Assembly (NCBI GenBank): GCA_035048495.1
Contig: CM068552.1
Coordinates: 16,864,753-16,928,752, forward strand
Reading direction: 5' to 3'
Length of the DNA: 64,000 nt
Source of the DNA: Euptelea pleiosperma
Taxonomy: Eukaryota > Streptophyta > Magnoliopsida > Ranunculales > Eupteleaceae
The notes below the pieces were generated by a model. It was not told the origin of the DNA. It did not search any database and was given only the letters and a program-made list of their open reading frames with translations. Of the stretch, positions 1-11,200 are shown in pieces; positions within the stretch are counted from its first letter, which is position 1, and the number at the start of each line of letters is the position of its first letter. The translations under genes were made by a program, and so were the position numbers.

Positions 1-921
1 TTTGAAATCAAAATTGGCCAAGGGCACAAATGTCGAATCAGCGAAATTCCAATGTGGAATCCAGAGTTTCCATGCTTAATTTGGGTTCGTTTGTATTAAT
101 AAATAAATGCCTAAAATGAAAAAAACAGAACATGTGTAAAAGATACTAAAATATTCTATAAATTGGAAAAAATTCGAGTATAATTTGCTTCAGTTGCAAA
201 ACTAGGGCAGAATAACAAAGGAAAAGGGGAAAAATTAATTAATTCCCTTCCGCTCTATGTTGTAGAAAAATTGATGCCTAATCAGAGATAATTTTCAAAG
301 AGAAGGATAAAACATGACAGAAACGTAAGACATAAGATAAAGTGATAAACAACTTGGAAATGGTGTGATGCAAACTGATCTCCTTACACCAAAGTGTCAA
401 TTCCAAACACAAAAAGCCTTTGATGATTATGACTTATTAGTGTTCATTCTCATATCAAATTATGAATTGACACCAGCTAGTTCTAAAGAGAAGAAAATGA
501 TAAATAATTAAGAAATGAGAAAATAAGGAAGTCTCGGGTAATCAACATTGACACCAGCTACTGGTTGGCTAGTTTTTGATTGGTGTTGAGAGACCGGGTT
601 GTGGTCAAGAGGATGAAAAGGTTGCAACAGAATCTTTAGACATGAAAATTAGAGTTTTATTTCTCCTTTTTTTTTCAGCTCAAGTTTTCCCAAATTTTTG
701 GACGAGTTGGAGATTGGTTCAGTGATGGTTTTTTTCTTCTTCATGCAAGCGTATACAAACAATAACATTATTTGATAATGTTTCAAATATGACCCGAGTT
801 GTAGTCAAATTTTATGGCTGAGTCGTATATGACTCCCAATTTTCCAATGTTGATAATAATCTTAGCAATTGCTTGAACTGCCTTACTGTTTCTTATCATG
901 CATTTTTTTGGTTTGGTGTAG
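1..921. other. AT-rich non-coding stretch, probably intron of the NDUFAF5-like gene
   Basis: I see no convincing exon here. The first recognisable exon of the downstream gene opens at 922 in mid-protein, so this stretch is probably intron. The upstream exons must lie outside the window or be too short to recognise. Confidence 0.5.
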
Positions 922-2731
922 CTCTGGAGCTCATTGAACATCTGCGTGCAATGGGTGAAACCAATGGTCTTTTGCAAAGGAACATTGTGAGGCTCTTTTC
1001 AAACTGGGGGTTTCTTTCTTTTCAATAATGCATTTTGTTGTTAGTACCATTCTATGTAACAATGACATGGACAAGTCTGTCGGTATTCGACACAGATACG
1101 ACATGATGTCTTTAAAAAGCCTGATACACAGACACATCCGTAAATATGTACTATAATATAATATTTTAGTTGTATTTAAATCAAAGGTTTTCCTTGGATA
1201 AAATATGGAAACAAAAATATGAAAAGTAAAAGTAAAAGTAAACATTTTTTGATAGGTATATAAGTAGATTTATAAGAGGGAAGACTATCAAACAACTATA
1301 GCTTTGTTCTATGTAACAATGACATGGACAAGTCTGTCGGTATTCGACACAGATATGATGTGTATGACATGAGGTCTTTAAGAAGCCTGACACGCAGACA
1401 CATCCGTAAATATGTACTATAATATAATGTTTTAGTTGTATTTAAATCAAAGGTTTTCCTCGGATAAAATAGGGAAACAAAAATATGAAAAGTAAAAGTA
1501 ATCATTTTTTTGATATGTAAGTAGATTTATAAGAGGGAAGACTATCAAACAACTATAGCTTTGTTCAACAACTTAACAAAGGATTGTATGGAGGATGTGC
1601 CAACTCTTTTGTAGAAATCATTTATTTGATAAAAATGTTGCGTATGTGTCAACATGCGTGTCAATTTGTTGATGTGTCCAACATGGCAAAAAACCCTAAA
1701 AGTGCCATGCCCTTGTTACATAGATACCATTAAAGATTGCAGGCTGGTTTGGGAAATCTCATTGGGGGATATTAACTTGGGTTATTGCTGAATGGGTTCA
1801 GATCTTAAATAGAGAGACAGCCTTGGCAACAGCTGCTGTGTACCAGTCAATGTTTGCAGCAGAGGATGGTACCATCCCCGCAACTTTTCAGGTGAAGATT
1901 GTAGTATTTCATTGAAAAAGTTATAGTTTATGAGATATGGACCTGAGGTAGCCATCTTCAGTGATCACGTACTATTAATGGGGGCCACCAAATCACCAAT
2001 TAGAGCCACTTATTTGAAGAGCCACCTCTCAGGTAGGTGTGGCCCAAAAATAGCCTGTCTTGAGTCTGGACACTTCAAACAATGACTGAACATTTCTCTT
2101 TTTCAACTGTTAGACCTTAATTTTGTAGTTGTCCAAAAAATTTCTCCCTTTGGATTGAAAGATTAAGATTTAACACCCGTTGGTCTGATTTTGGGCCTAG
2201 ACCCAACCAAGAGATGGTCCACTGGTGATTGTTCTAGAATCCAGATAGATGATCTGGCAGGCGACATCTATGGATTATACAGGTAAGGTTCATTGAAGAT
2301 GTTGAGCCTCAGGTCTACAATGACTCTAGTTTAAAATTTCATTCTACATTTTTAATTATTGTCTATATATGACTTTGGTGCCATTATTTGATCAGAATGT
2401 GGCAAAAGATTGTATTTGCCTCATGTGTTCATGTACGGTTATGTGCATTGCTTGTATTTCACATCAATGTTTGGATTTATATCCAAATATGACAAAATGC
2501 TGGGCTAGAAAGTGGTTGGCTAGCCCAACCATATCATTGTATATGGTTCACCTTCTGTTTAAGCTGTTCATTTTATTGGTGGTGGTCATGAACGTTGTGT
2601 GCTCGGCACTGTTGTAGGTTATCTACATGACAGGGTGGAGGGAACACCCTTCACAGCAGAAAGCCAAAAAGAGGGGTTCTGCCACCGTATCATTCACGGA
2701 CATCCAGAAAGAATTCGGTACTGCTAGTTAA
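922..2731 (+). CDS. NDUFAF5-like mitochondrial methyltransferase, C-terminal part (5' end outside window)
   Basis: Three exons join in frame: 922-986, 1802-1891 and 2618-2731 (stop TAA 2729-2731). All junctions are GT-AG and both introns are phase 0. The peptide starts within a segment reading [20 protein letters not shown], continues with [20 protein letters not shown], and ends with a TGWREH-containing tail followed by GSATVSF. From family knowledge this matches the C-terminus of the plant SAM-dependent methyltransferase At1g22800, the NDUFAF5 family, which acts on a complex I subunit during assembly in mitochondria. The SAM-binding half is not in the window, so activity cannot be judged. 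The first intron carries a tandem duplication. I am fairly sure of the family, from recall of the conserved tail rather than a search. Confidence 0.78.
1051..1566. repeat. Tandem duplication (2 x about 257 bp) of a dispersed repeat, in the intron
   Basis: Bases 1051-1307 and 1308-1566 are near-identical direct copies, each beginning tctatgtaacaatgacatgg and ending with a gctttgtt stretch. Differences are a few substitutions and small indels, such as an extra tgtgtatgac segment in copy 2. Diverged relatives of the same sequence occur near 21770-22090 and 44830-45080, so the unit comes from a dispersed family that then duplicated locally. Confidence 0.85.
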
Positions 2732-3248
2732 ACGTCTCTCCTCAATCATCCTTCCATCAAAGGTTCTACTTTCCTTTTTGATATTCTTCCAAATACACCC
2801 TGATTTTGGGTTTGTCAAGGTGTAGCAAATTTAAGTGTAGTTCTGTAATTATGACATCTTCTTATTTAGATTTATGTATTGGAATGGGTGTGGAGACTTC
2901 TCTTGGGGCATGAGAAGGTAAGGGGATTCTCCTGTGGTGTGGTGAAGAAGGGGCTTTGGGGAGTTTTTGAGTGTAGGTTGAAACAGGAGATGAGAAACAT
3001 TTTGTGGAGCCTATCAAGCTGCTTGGAAGACATCCATGAGGATGCAGATCTGGTCCCAGTTTACCCAAAAGAAAAGACATCATGTCCAAGGGAAGAAAAG
3101 GTTGGGGGTTTTTATTTTTGGTTTTCTCTTCAATAACTCCTTTTTCATGTTCATGTAATCTTCCTTTGTGTGGACACTTGCTTCTGTGTGATTTGATCGA
3201 TATTGAGCTCATTCTGGCATTCAGTTCTGGTGATTCTGAGAGATGAGA
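2732..3248. other. 3' flank of the NDUFAF5-like gene, no gene seen
   Basis: This is 3'UTR and intergenic sequence after the TAA stop. Short reading frames on both strands show no recognisable motif and no splice-supported extension. Confidence 0.5.
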
Positions 3249-3815
3249 TTTTTAAAATATAGGATATTTTCACAATGATAGAGAAGGGTTTACTTCACAA
3301 TAAAGACTAGGGCTAGGGTGGTTAGAGGCACAGGTAGTGAGAAACTTATTTGAAAGAGAGTGATTCTTCTTCTCCTCCCTGTTGCAGCGGTGGTGGTGGT
3401 GGCAGCAGCAGCATCCTCCTCCTCTTCTTCTTCTTCTTCTCCTCCTCCTCCTCCCTGCTGTGGCGGTGGTGGCGGCAGCGTCGTCATCCTCCTCCTCCTC
3501 CTCCCCTTCTTCTTCTTCTTCTTCTTCTTCTTTCCCTCCTCCTCCTCCTCTTCTTCCTCTTCCTCTTCCCATTCTTCTTCTTCTTCTCCTCTGTTTTTTT
3601 ATTTTTATTTTTATTATTATGGGTGTGATGAGTGAAAAAGGAGGGAGGGGGAATTTTGGGTTTACTGAGCGAAAACGCGGGTGCCAATATCCCGTCCCTT
3701 TTTAAAATATAGGATATTTTCACAATGATAGAGAAGGGTTTACTTCACATTAAAGACTAGGGCTAGGGTGGTTAGAGGCACAGGCAGTGAGAAACTTATT
3801 TGAAAGAGAGTGATT
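3249..3815. repeat. 117-bp direct repeat pair flanking a pyrimidine-rich microsatellite
   Basis: Bases 3249-3365 and 3699-3815 are nearly identical (about two substitutions) and lie exactly 450 bp apart. Between them is a CTT/CTC-rich block, about 3366-3600. The pattern suggests one recent 450-bp tandem duplication in which the interior of the second unit is absent or lies beyond it, or two copies of a repeat separated by an expanded microsatellite. The 117-bp repeats lack TG...CA ends, so they are not obvious LTRs. Confidence 0.85.
3366..3600. repeat. Compound (CTT)n/(CTC)n microsatellite
   Basis: A long strand-asymmetric run of CTT, CTC and TTC triplets is interrupted by short GGT/GGC-rich blocks. 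All six frames give low-complexity reading frames (poly-Ser, poly-Leu, poly-Glu). These are artefacts of the triplet repeat rather than genes. Confidence 0.9.
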
Positions 3816-4569
3816 GTTACTTTCCTTTTTTATTTTATTTTTATTTTCAACACGAGTCCGTCTAGAGCTACACCCATTTCTTACATCCAGTTCTTACACC
3901 CGGATGTGGGGCCCACATAGAGATCATGTTGGACAATCCAACCATACATTGAGCTGCGCTTGCCCAGGACGGTCATCATCACCAAAAATCAGTTCATTTC
4001 AACATTGCCAACCATATAAGAAATTGACCCAAAGCAATGATTTAATTGTGAAAATAAAAAAAAATAAAAAATATGATTTCATGATTTTGGAAATATTTTG
4101 AAATGTTTCAGAAATTTCGTTTTTTCACAATTTTTACAATCACATGAATGTTTCGTTTCGTTTCGAAGTTTGTCTCGGTTTTTCACTCGATTGAGACATT
4201 CCCTCCGAAAGAAAATTTTAAACCTTGCTTGTACCTGAAAATCTGCCTAATTTGATGTCCATTCAATTTGTTTATGTGCACATTGGTTAACTTACCTGTT
4301 ATGGAGATTTATTAATGGATATGCGTGAGTAAAACAATTCATGTCAAACAAGTTGAGCTCCTGAAGCTTTGGTGGAACATGTTCGGTGAGCTAATGTTCA
4401 TCTAGTTTCCTGCAGATGCAAGATATACCAGCATTAAAAGTAAAATTTTCATTCCGGATTTAAGCCTTCAGACACACTTATTGCATTAAAGTGAAAATTT
4501 CTTCTCTTGATCAGAATGAATAGTCAATGAATATCGGGTTGTGTTCTAGCAAAGGGGTGATTCCATCAA
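3816..4569. other. Intergenic, no gene; diverged dispersed repeat
   Basis: The stretch around 4060-4240 is rich in gaaatttc/tttcgtttcg motifs, like the region near 19000-19130, and looks like a decayed dispersed repeat. No open reading frame with recognisable content is present. Confidence 0.4.
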
Positions 4570-4770
4570 GGGAACCTCTATGTAAGCTGGGCACCTACAG
4601 GGACAAGAATGCCCCCCTTCTCTCTCTCTCTCTCTCTCCGCCTAGGCCAGCCTAGCTGAGGTTGCCATGTGTGCCACGTCTGGGCTGGAGAGAGAGAGAG
4701 AAGGGGTGGGTGCCCCAACTGGATGGGGGGATTTTTTTTGTCTAAAATGTGGGTGCCCATAGAGGTTCCC
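4570..4770. mobile_element. MITE-like element with 13-bp terminal inverted repeats
   Basis: The left end gggaacctctatg (4570-4582) is matched in inverted orientation by catagaggttccc at the right end, and a second inverted pair (gggcacc / gggtgccc) lies just inside. The interior has opposed TC and GA runs at about 4619 and 4690, so the whole 201 bp folds back on itself. No target-site duplication is clear, so the superfamily is not assigned. Confidence 0.65.
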
Positions 4771-6483
4771 TTTCATTAAAATGTGGGTCCTACGTCTTCT
4801 GTTTATGTACAAACTTTAACAATCTGTCTTTTGTTCACACACCGAAAGAAGGTAATGAGGTAGCTCACTGTATAGCCTCTAGGGCCAGTAAACGAACAAA
4901 TAGGTGGTCTTTCCGGAAATGTTAAACAAAAGTTTTACCATCGCATCTCGGATTAAAAGTGAATTGATCAATCCCTTCCCTCTGCCTCTTTTATCAACCC
5001 TATGGTTTTAGAATCATGTATTCCTCTATGGCTGTCAGATGTTGTAAGGAAGAATGTACCTCACGGATCTCATTGTGCTGATCTTCCTTTTGTTTAATGA
5101 AGATCTTAATTACAAAAAACAAAAAAATGAACATAAGGCCACTTGCATTACATCTACATCACTGCTCGTTGACCTTTTAAAGTGAATGCTATGGATTGGA
5201 TGGTTGGACACTTTCAAAATAATGTTTTGAGCAATTCAAATCAATTTTCTGAAACCCGACTGGACTTGTTCAACCGGAAAACCAGTGATCCGTCCTCTAA
5301 AACAGTCTGCGTCAGCGTCAACCCAACTTCTGATTTTTCTTTATTTCTCTTCAGAAAGTGGAAAACCAGGCCAGTTATGAGTCATGATAAGCCAATGTTT
5401 TTTGAGTTTTACCTGGATTCAAAATGATCGTCCTTGAGCACAGTACTTGGGCTCACCACCTCAACTAGCAAATGCAAGAAAACCCCCAACAATGGGGGGT
5501 CTTCTCTCCTGTTTGTGGAGAAAACTTCTTCTATAGTGGATGCTGAAGTCTGCCCTGGTGATACTTCAGTACATGGTTTAAAAAATGGCCGGTGTAACAA
5601 AAATAAAGGTTGTTATTTTGAAAAAAAAAAAAAAATTGATTTTTACCGTTTTTCCCTTTTTTCAATATTTTTTTTTTACAATATTAATATTCTGATCTTT
5701 TTAAACTAGGATGTGACTAATGACTGTCATAACGGCAACATTAAGGGACCGGACCGGACCGGACCGCTAAAATGTTTTAACTGGGCCATATAAAACCTTG
5801 CTTTAATATTATACAAGTATCCAAGGGTCGACATTGAGTGGCTATTGTACATGGGGCTATGACATCATAGGTCTCTCCCTAATTACATGGTGTATTTAAG
5901 ATGAGTTTTCTACTGATATACACGCTTACGATAAATCAAGGGAATTTTTGTACTCTTACCTCCTATAATATTGTCGACATTTGCACTACCTCATGGTAGT
6001 TTCAGTTTGTTGCGTTTCCCCCTTTGAGTGTAGTTTTTTTTTCGTTGACCGTAAACGAGTTGTCTAACTTTTTCTTTATGGACCAAATACCCTTATCGTC
6101 TTAAAATTACAAAAATAAAAATTGTCTTTTCTTTCTACATCATGACTTGTCATTAATGTGCATTTTTTTCGTTACTTGTATTTAAGCCCTCTTGTCACAT
6201 AGTCGGACAATTATTATAGACATACAGTTCAGATTTTTCTCTCAAAGAAAATCTGAAGTGTTTTTTTCTTAACCAACCAAAGTCTGCCATGTGGCACTCC
6301 TTTTCTAATTATTTTTGCCTTCTGTAAATTAGGATGCCAACCAAAGTCTACCATGTGGGGTAACACAGGCTGGTACCTGCTTAGACACAATTGAAGGACA
6401 TTTGCCCTCTCGCGGACTTGAATCCATGATCCCTCCGGAAAAGGGGGACATGCCATTAACCACTCCCTCAAGAGAGCATTAGC
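4771..6483. other. Intergenic, no gene recognised
   Basis: Open reading frames here are short and lack motifs. A run of ggacc pentamers occurs at about 5745-5765 and an A-run near 5620. A decayed repeat is likely but I cannot name it. Confidence 0.4.
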
Positions 6484-6717
6484 TTTAGGGGTGTTGATTT
6501 TTACCTGTTTATTCAAATCGAATGGGAAAACACCAGTTTGGGTTCCACATTTTTGGGAAACGACTAAAAAAGAACCAGAATCGAAACTGAACCAAAAATA
6601 ACAGTGCTGGTTCCAGTTCCAGATCCATTATTTTGACAACAGGAACTGAGAAGAACTGACAATATCGGTTTCGGGTCTAGGTACAAATTGAACCGGCCAA
6701 CCTGTTGACACCCCTAA
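6484..6717. mobile_element. Possible MITE with AGGGGTGT-type ends
   Basis: The ends are ttaggggtgttga on the left and tgttgacacccctaa on the right, roughly 13-bp inverted repeats. The interior is rich in 'gaacc/ggttcc' motifs. AGGGGTGTCAA-type ends are common in plant genomes. No target duplication is visible beyond the palindromic ends, so the boundary is uncertain. Confidence 0.45.
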
Positions 6718-6825
6718 TTGGCAACAAGTCCTTTAATTTGTGTCCCAAAAAAAACCCTCATCGATCGTATGGTGCCAATTCTGAGAACCATCAAACAGTG
6801 GACATAATCCTTATGTATATACCAA

Positions 6826-7066
6826 GGCCCTGCTTGGTTCAATGCAAATTGGATGCAATGCATCCACTTGCCACGATTTTGGGATTACATGTAATTCGTA
6901 GGGTGCGTGCAAATGAGTTTGCGTGCAAGTGGTTGCCAAGCCCTTGCAAAAGAAAATAGATGCAAGTATGTGCAGCCCAAAAACTGAGGTAAGTGACTGC
7001 AATGCAACTCACCGCATTTGCACTGGAGTGCAAAATGCATCCCAGTGCAGCAGACCAAGTAGGGCC
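6826..7066 (+). mobile_element. GGCCCTGCTTGGTT-family MITE, copy 1
   Basis: The element starts ggccctgcttggttcaatgc and ends accaagtagggcc, a terminal inverted repeat with mismatches. It is non-coding. Copies 2 (7132-7357, inverted) and 3 (39011-39260, same orientation) share internal blocks such as aagtgactgcaatgcaac. GGCCCTG-type ends are typical of small DNA transposons, but the superfamily is not settled because target duplications are unclear. Confidence 0.8.
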
Positions 7067-7131
7067 TAACATTTACCAAAGATTATTTGTATATGTTGAT
7101 CTCACCTTTAGTGCATCTTGATCATAATATA

Positions 7132-7357
7132 GACCCTGCTTGGTTCACTGCATTGGGATGCATTTTAGTTGCATTGCAGTCACTTACCACAGTTTTTGGG
7201 CCGCACATGCTTGCATCCATTTTCTTAAGGAGTTTGCAAGGGCTTCGCAGCCACTTGCACCACAGATCATTTGCATGCTCCCAACCGATCACTTGTAATC
7301 CCAAAACTTTGGCAAGTGAGTGCATTGCATCCGATTTGCATTGAACCAAGAAGGGGC
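7132..7357 (-). mobile_element. GGCCCTGCTTGGTT-family MITE, copy 2 (inverted)
   Basis: It starts gaccctgcttggttcactgc and ends ttgaaccaagaaggggc, and its interior matches copy 1 on the opposite strand. Only about 65 bp separates it from copy 1, so 6826-7357 is a large imperfect inverted repeat. Confidence 0.8.
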
Positions 7358-7694
7358 ATAACTTTACAATCACACAATACCGTTGATCACACCTTTGCTA
7401 CCCTCACAAGTTCCATGATCGACATGGTCTTCTCGTCACCTTACACCCTGGCTCAGATTTGCTTAACCCAGAGAAAAACGCGTTAACCTGCGCCTCTATT
7501 GAACGTAATAAGTTTACACATGCCTAATAGTTGTGCAACACTTCAGAGTCCAGAGTCCAGACTTCTTCCCTGCACTGGTGGGTTTTTTTTTTTTCCTTCT
7601 ATCATGACAGTTAAGGTGGCAGGCTCAAAGCACTCGCCTCAGCATCTTCCTATGTGGACAAAAGAGGCTGTTCCTTAATTTTGCCTTTTTTACT

Positions 7695-7883
7695 GAGATT
7701 TTTTTTTGAAGTGGCGAGATTTTTGAAGTAGTGATCATGCGCCAATGATCACACGCCACATATACCTATGGTTACTTTTTAAAGTCTTTTTAAAACCAAA
7801 GTATGAAGCATGGGCATATGTGGCATGCGATCATTGGGCGCACGATCGCTGCTTAAAAAATCCCGCTGCTTCAAAAATATCTC
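7695..7883. mobile_element. Mutator-like MITE, copy 1, with 9-bp target duplication
   Basis: Long terminal inverted repeats (about 50 bp) begin gagattttttttt and contain a 'gaagtggcgagatttttgaa' block; the right end mirrors it (cccgctgcttcaaaaatatctc). The flanks ttttttact and atttttact match at 8 of 9 positions. A second copy at 42175-42332 also has a 9-bp duplication. Nine-base duplications with long inverted repeats are characteristic of Mutator-like elements. Confidence 0.82.
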
Positions 7884-8289
7884 ATTTTTACTTTGTATTG
7901 AAAAATAGGAATAATTTGTAGGGTATAGGAACGCGGACAATGAAGTAGCCAATCCACAGTGTTTATGTCAGATGGATGGTCTGGATTGACTACTTCACAT
8001 CCACATGGCAAGAAAAATCCTGCAAGTGTAGTGAAGAGGTTTAGTGTGTCGTTCTAGAAAACTTTTCCATAATTCGGTTAAAATAAGCATATTCTCTCAC
8101 TACTTTTTCTCTCTCCAGTGTCGCCTTATTTATATCCGTTGAGTTTTTTATTTTGTCTTTTCTTCCCAATTTTCTCATTTCCTCATCGTTTCTAACGTTT
8201 TCGAGATCAAAAATCAGGCAGAATCGAATAAATTCTCAGAGTTTCGACCTTGAATCGAGAAACCCTTCGATACCCTTTTCAAAGGGGCC

Positions 8290-11200
8290 ATGGATCTCTG
8301 GTCCCTCCATGTAAATAACAGAGGCTCCTTAATCTGCCCTTTTTTGCAGAGAAGATCATGGACTGAGAGGCCCTTTTCATGCAATGTTCCGAGGATGGCT
8401 CATCTCCGAGTCGAAGATTGTGGTAAATTTTTTGAGATTAAGGTTTCGAAATCGAAGCCTTCTGCGTATCGATCTCTGGTCGTTCGGGCGATGGGGAAGA
8501 AGAACCACGACAATTCATCTTCTTCTGGTAAGAGTTGTTTTTCTCTTAGGCTCTGTATGGTGATCAACAAATTTTTTTTTACAGAAAAATGATTTTTATG
8601 TCAGGAAGTGTTGATACAGAAAAAGTTTTATGACATTGCTATGTATGGTTGCCCTGAATATGTTTTCTAGTTTGCATAGAAGTGTATTCATTTAAATGTA
8701 TGGCTCTGTATGTTCTCTAGAAATCATTTCTAGAAAAGTCAACCATACAGAGCCTTAAAAGTAATTTCTTTCAAAACCGATAGTCTTAGATTTGATAAAA
8801 ATTTGTCCAACATGTCAGCATGTTAGTTCATATAGACAAATTTATAACCTCTCAAATTCATAATTGATAATGAAAATTTTAAAATAAAAATAAAAACTTA
8901 TTGTTGATCAATTTTGAAAGGGAAATTTCAATACATTGTGCACAAAAAAAATACCAAGAATTTGTAAAATTGACGGGCAAAACTCAAGTTTATGCTTTTG
9001 TGATCGATATAACTATAGATAAGTGCATACCCATTTTGTAATGTTATATTTGCTACATAGAAAATTTTATTTGGAAAAGATGGAATACGGAAAATGTTAT
9101 TAATATCATGCAAGTAAGGAAAGGAGAAATAAAAGAAATCTGGAAGTGTCACACCAGAATCCGTGGACTGTTGGAATCCAACAAGCATTTGACATTTAGA
9201 AGAATCCATGCAACATAGCCCCTTAATTAGTTTATTAAAACTTAAGTTGAGTCACCTAGTAAATTTAGTTCTTTGGTTGGTTTGCAACCAAGCGGAGAGA
9301 TTCGGCTAGGTTTTGAAACAGCATCGGAAGACTAACTTGACTCTGGCATATACGAATTCGAATACAAGTCGAACATTGAATTTCAACCCTAATGTTTTGG
9401 TGTTTCGCTTTATATGTGAAACTATCATGCTCATTAAGATATCATAGACCACTTTAGAAAAACCCTATGTCCTCATTTGTAGGTGTACACTTCAATGCAG
9501 TTCGATTAGTTGGTGTTCTTTTATTTGCTTTCCTGGACATAGAAAACACTAGAAGAAAAAGGAAAACGCAGGAGGCTGGAATACATGTGTTAGTGGACAA
9601 GGTTTACTAGATGATGACAACCAAATTATTTGATCCCAATCATTAGGCAACACCTTCGAGGTGCAGATATTCACCAGGGAATTACTCTTTAAACCTTCTA
9701 GGCCTACTTGCATGGATTATTCTAAACACTCCATAGGTTTAAGCGCAGACACTTATAGATTCTTTTTTGTCAAATTTTCTATGTTACATAATTTGGATAC
9801 TACCCATCATAATTGGAATCTTTAAATAGTAAATATCACATCATGTGTTTGTGTTATGTTTTTGTCACTACTCACTATGTTGTATTATGCCCTTTGTTGT
9901 TGGAACCTTCTACGTTAGATGCCACTTCTGCTGCACTTATTGCTTTAGAATCTTGCTCTGGTTCTTGTTTCTTTTTAAATATAGCAATGTAGGACTTGTT
10001 TGCAATTAAACACTTCCCTGCAGCCGCATGTGATTTCTATCATGCATGTGCTCCCGCTTCATGCTACTAAGATTCTGCCTTAATTAATTAGTCCTGTTAC
10101 AGTTTTTAGGGTTTGCGTGAGTTCAAAAAAATTTCTATCAGTTTTGGATTCTCATGCTTGTATCCGTACCTTGTAACACAACTCATACGAGTGCAATATA
10201 TTCTTTGATGTGAATTGGATAAAATCATATTATTTGGGATAGTCATTGTGCCATTTCACTTGGATCCTTTTATAGTGCCTTAACTGGAGGAAGCGATTTG
10301 ACCCAACCTAGTTGTAATTGCGCAGGCCCACCATCCACATACACGTGTTGTTTCTTTTGTACGAATAGTATCATTGTACACATACTGATAGTGGTTGTTG
10401 TCTTCGTGAGGCTTCCTATTTCCCCACAATAGTACGACGTATTGAGAAACTGGGAGATCACAGATTACTCATCCATTTACTGAAAAGTGGCATGAAAGGT
10501 TCCAAATTTTTTAGACTTGTACACTGAGAGGAGGTTTCCCTTAGAGGACGGTTGATCTAGGGTTGTGGGGATTTGGCCTTTAAGCCCCTTTGGAAGCAGT
10601 GGTAGAAAGCTTTAAGAAATTCTTCCACATGACTTTAGATAGGGTATTTGTGAAAAGAGAAAGAATGGGAATTTTAAGGGAGGAGGTTACAATTAGTGTG
10701 AGTTTCCTTTTCTTTTCTTTCTTTGTTTTTTACCCTCTTAAAGGAGGGGGGGGAGCACCCTGATTTTAGGATGCGATCAGGGATTGGAAGGAGATTTGGG
10801 TAATGAGGAGTTCGAGAGATTCCTTTTCCTCCTTAAAAAACAGAGAAAAAAAATGTACCATGGGATAATTAACATAATTTTAATTGAAATTTGGAACTTG
10901 TTTGGAAGTGTTGACCTAAATGACATTTAAGGATGTCAGTAGAGGTGATATTAGGAATCCTTTTAAGGTCTTTCTTGGGCCTACGAAGGATCAACAATTC
11001 AAATGATTCAGGATTTGCTAGGTCTAGAAGTCTTCTGGTTTTCTTATTGAGCCCTTTATTGGAGTGCTACTCCAATGCCATATGTTGGACTTCAAGAAAG
11101 TGCCTGGATCCTTTCAAGGTAGCTAATTCAATAGACCACATCTTTGAGTTGTGCCAAGAGTTGGATATCTCACTCATCCATGCTTCAGGTGTGTGCTTGG

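Noticed and set aside
3270..3723. Overlapping long reading frames on both strands with poly-Ser, poly-Leu, poly-Glu or poly-Gly stretches
   Set aside because: They are produced by the triplet microsatellite; the composition is low-complexity in every frame and nothing supports translation.
3249..3815. Interpretation of the 117-bp direct repeats as LTRs of a tiny retrotransposon
   Set aside because: No TG...CA ends, primer-binding site, polypurine tract or target duplication.
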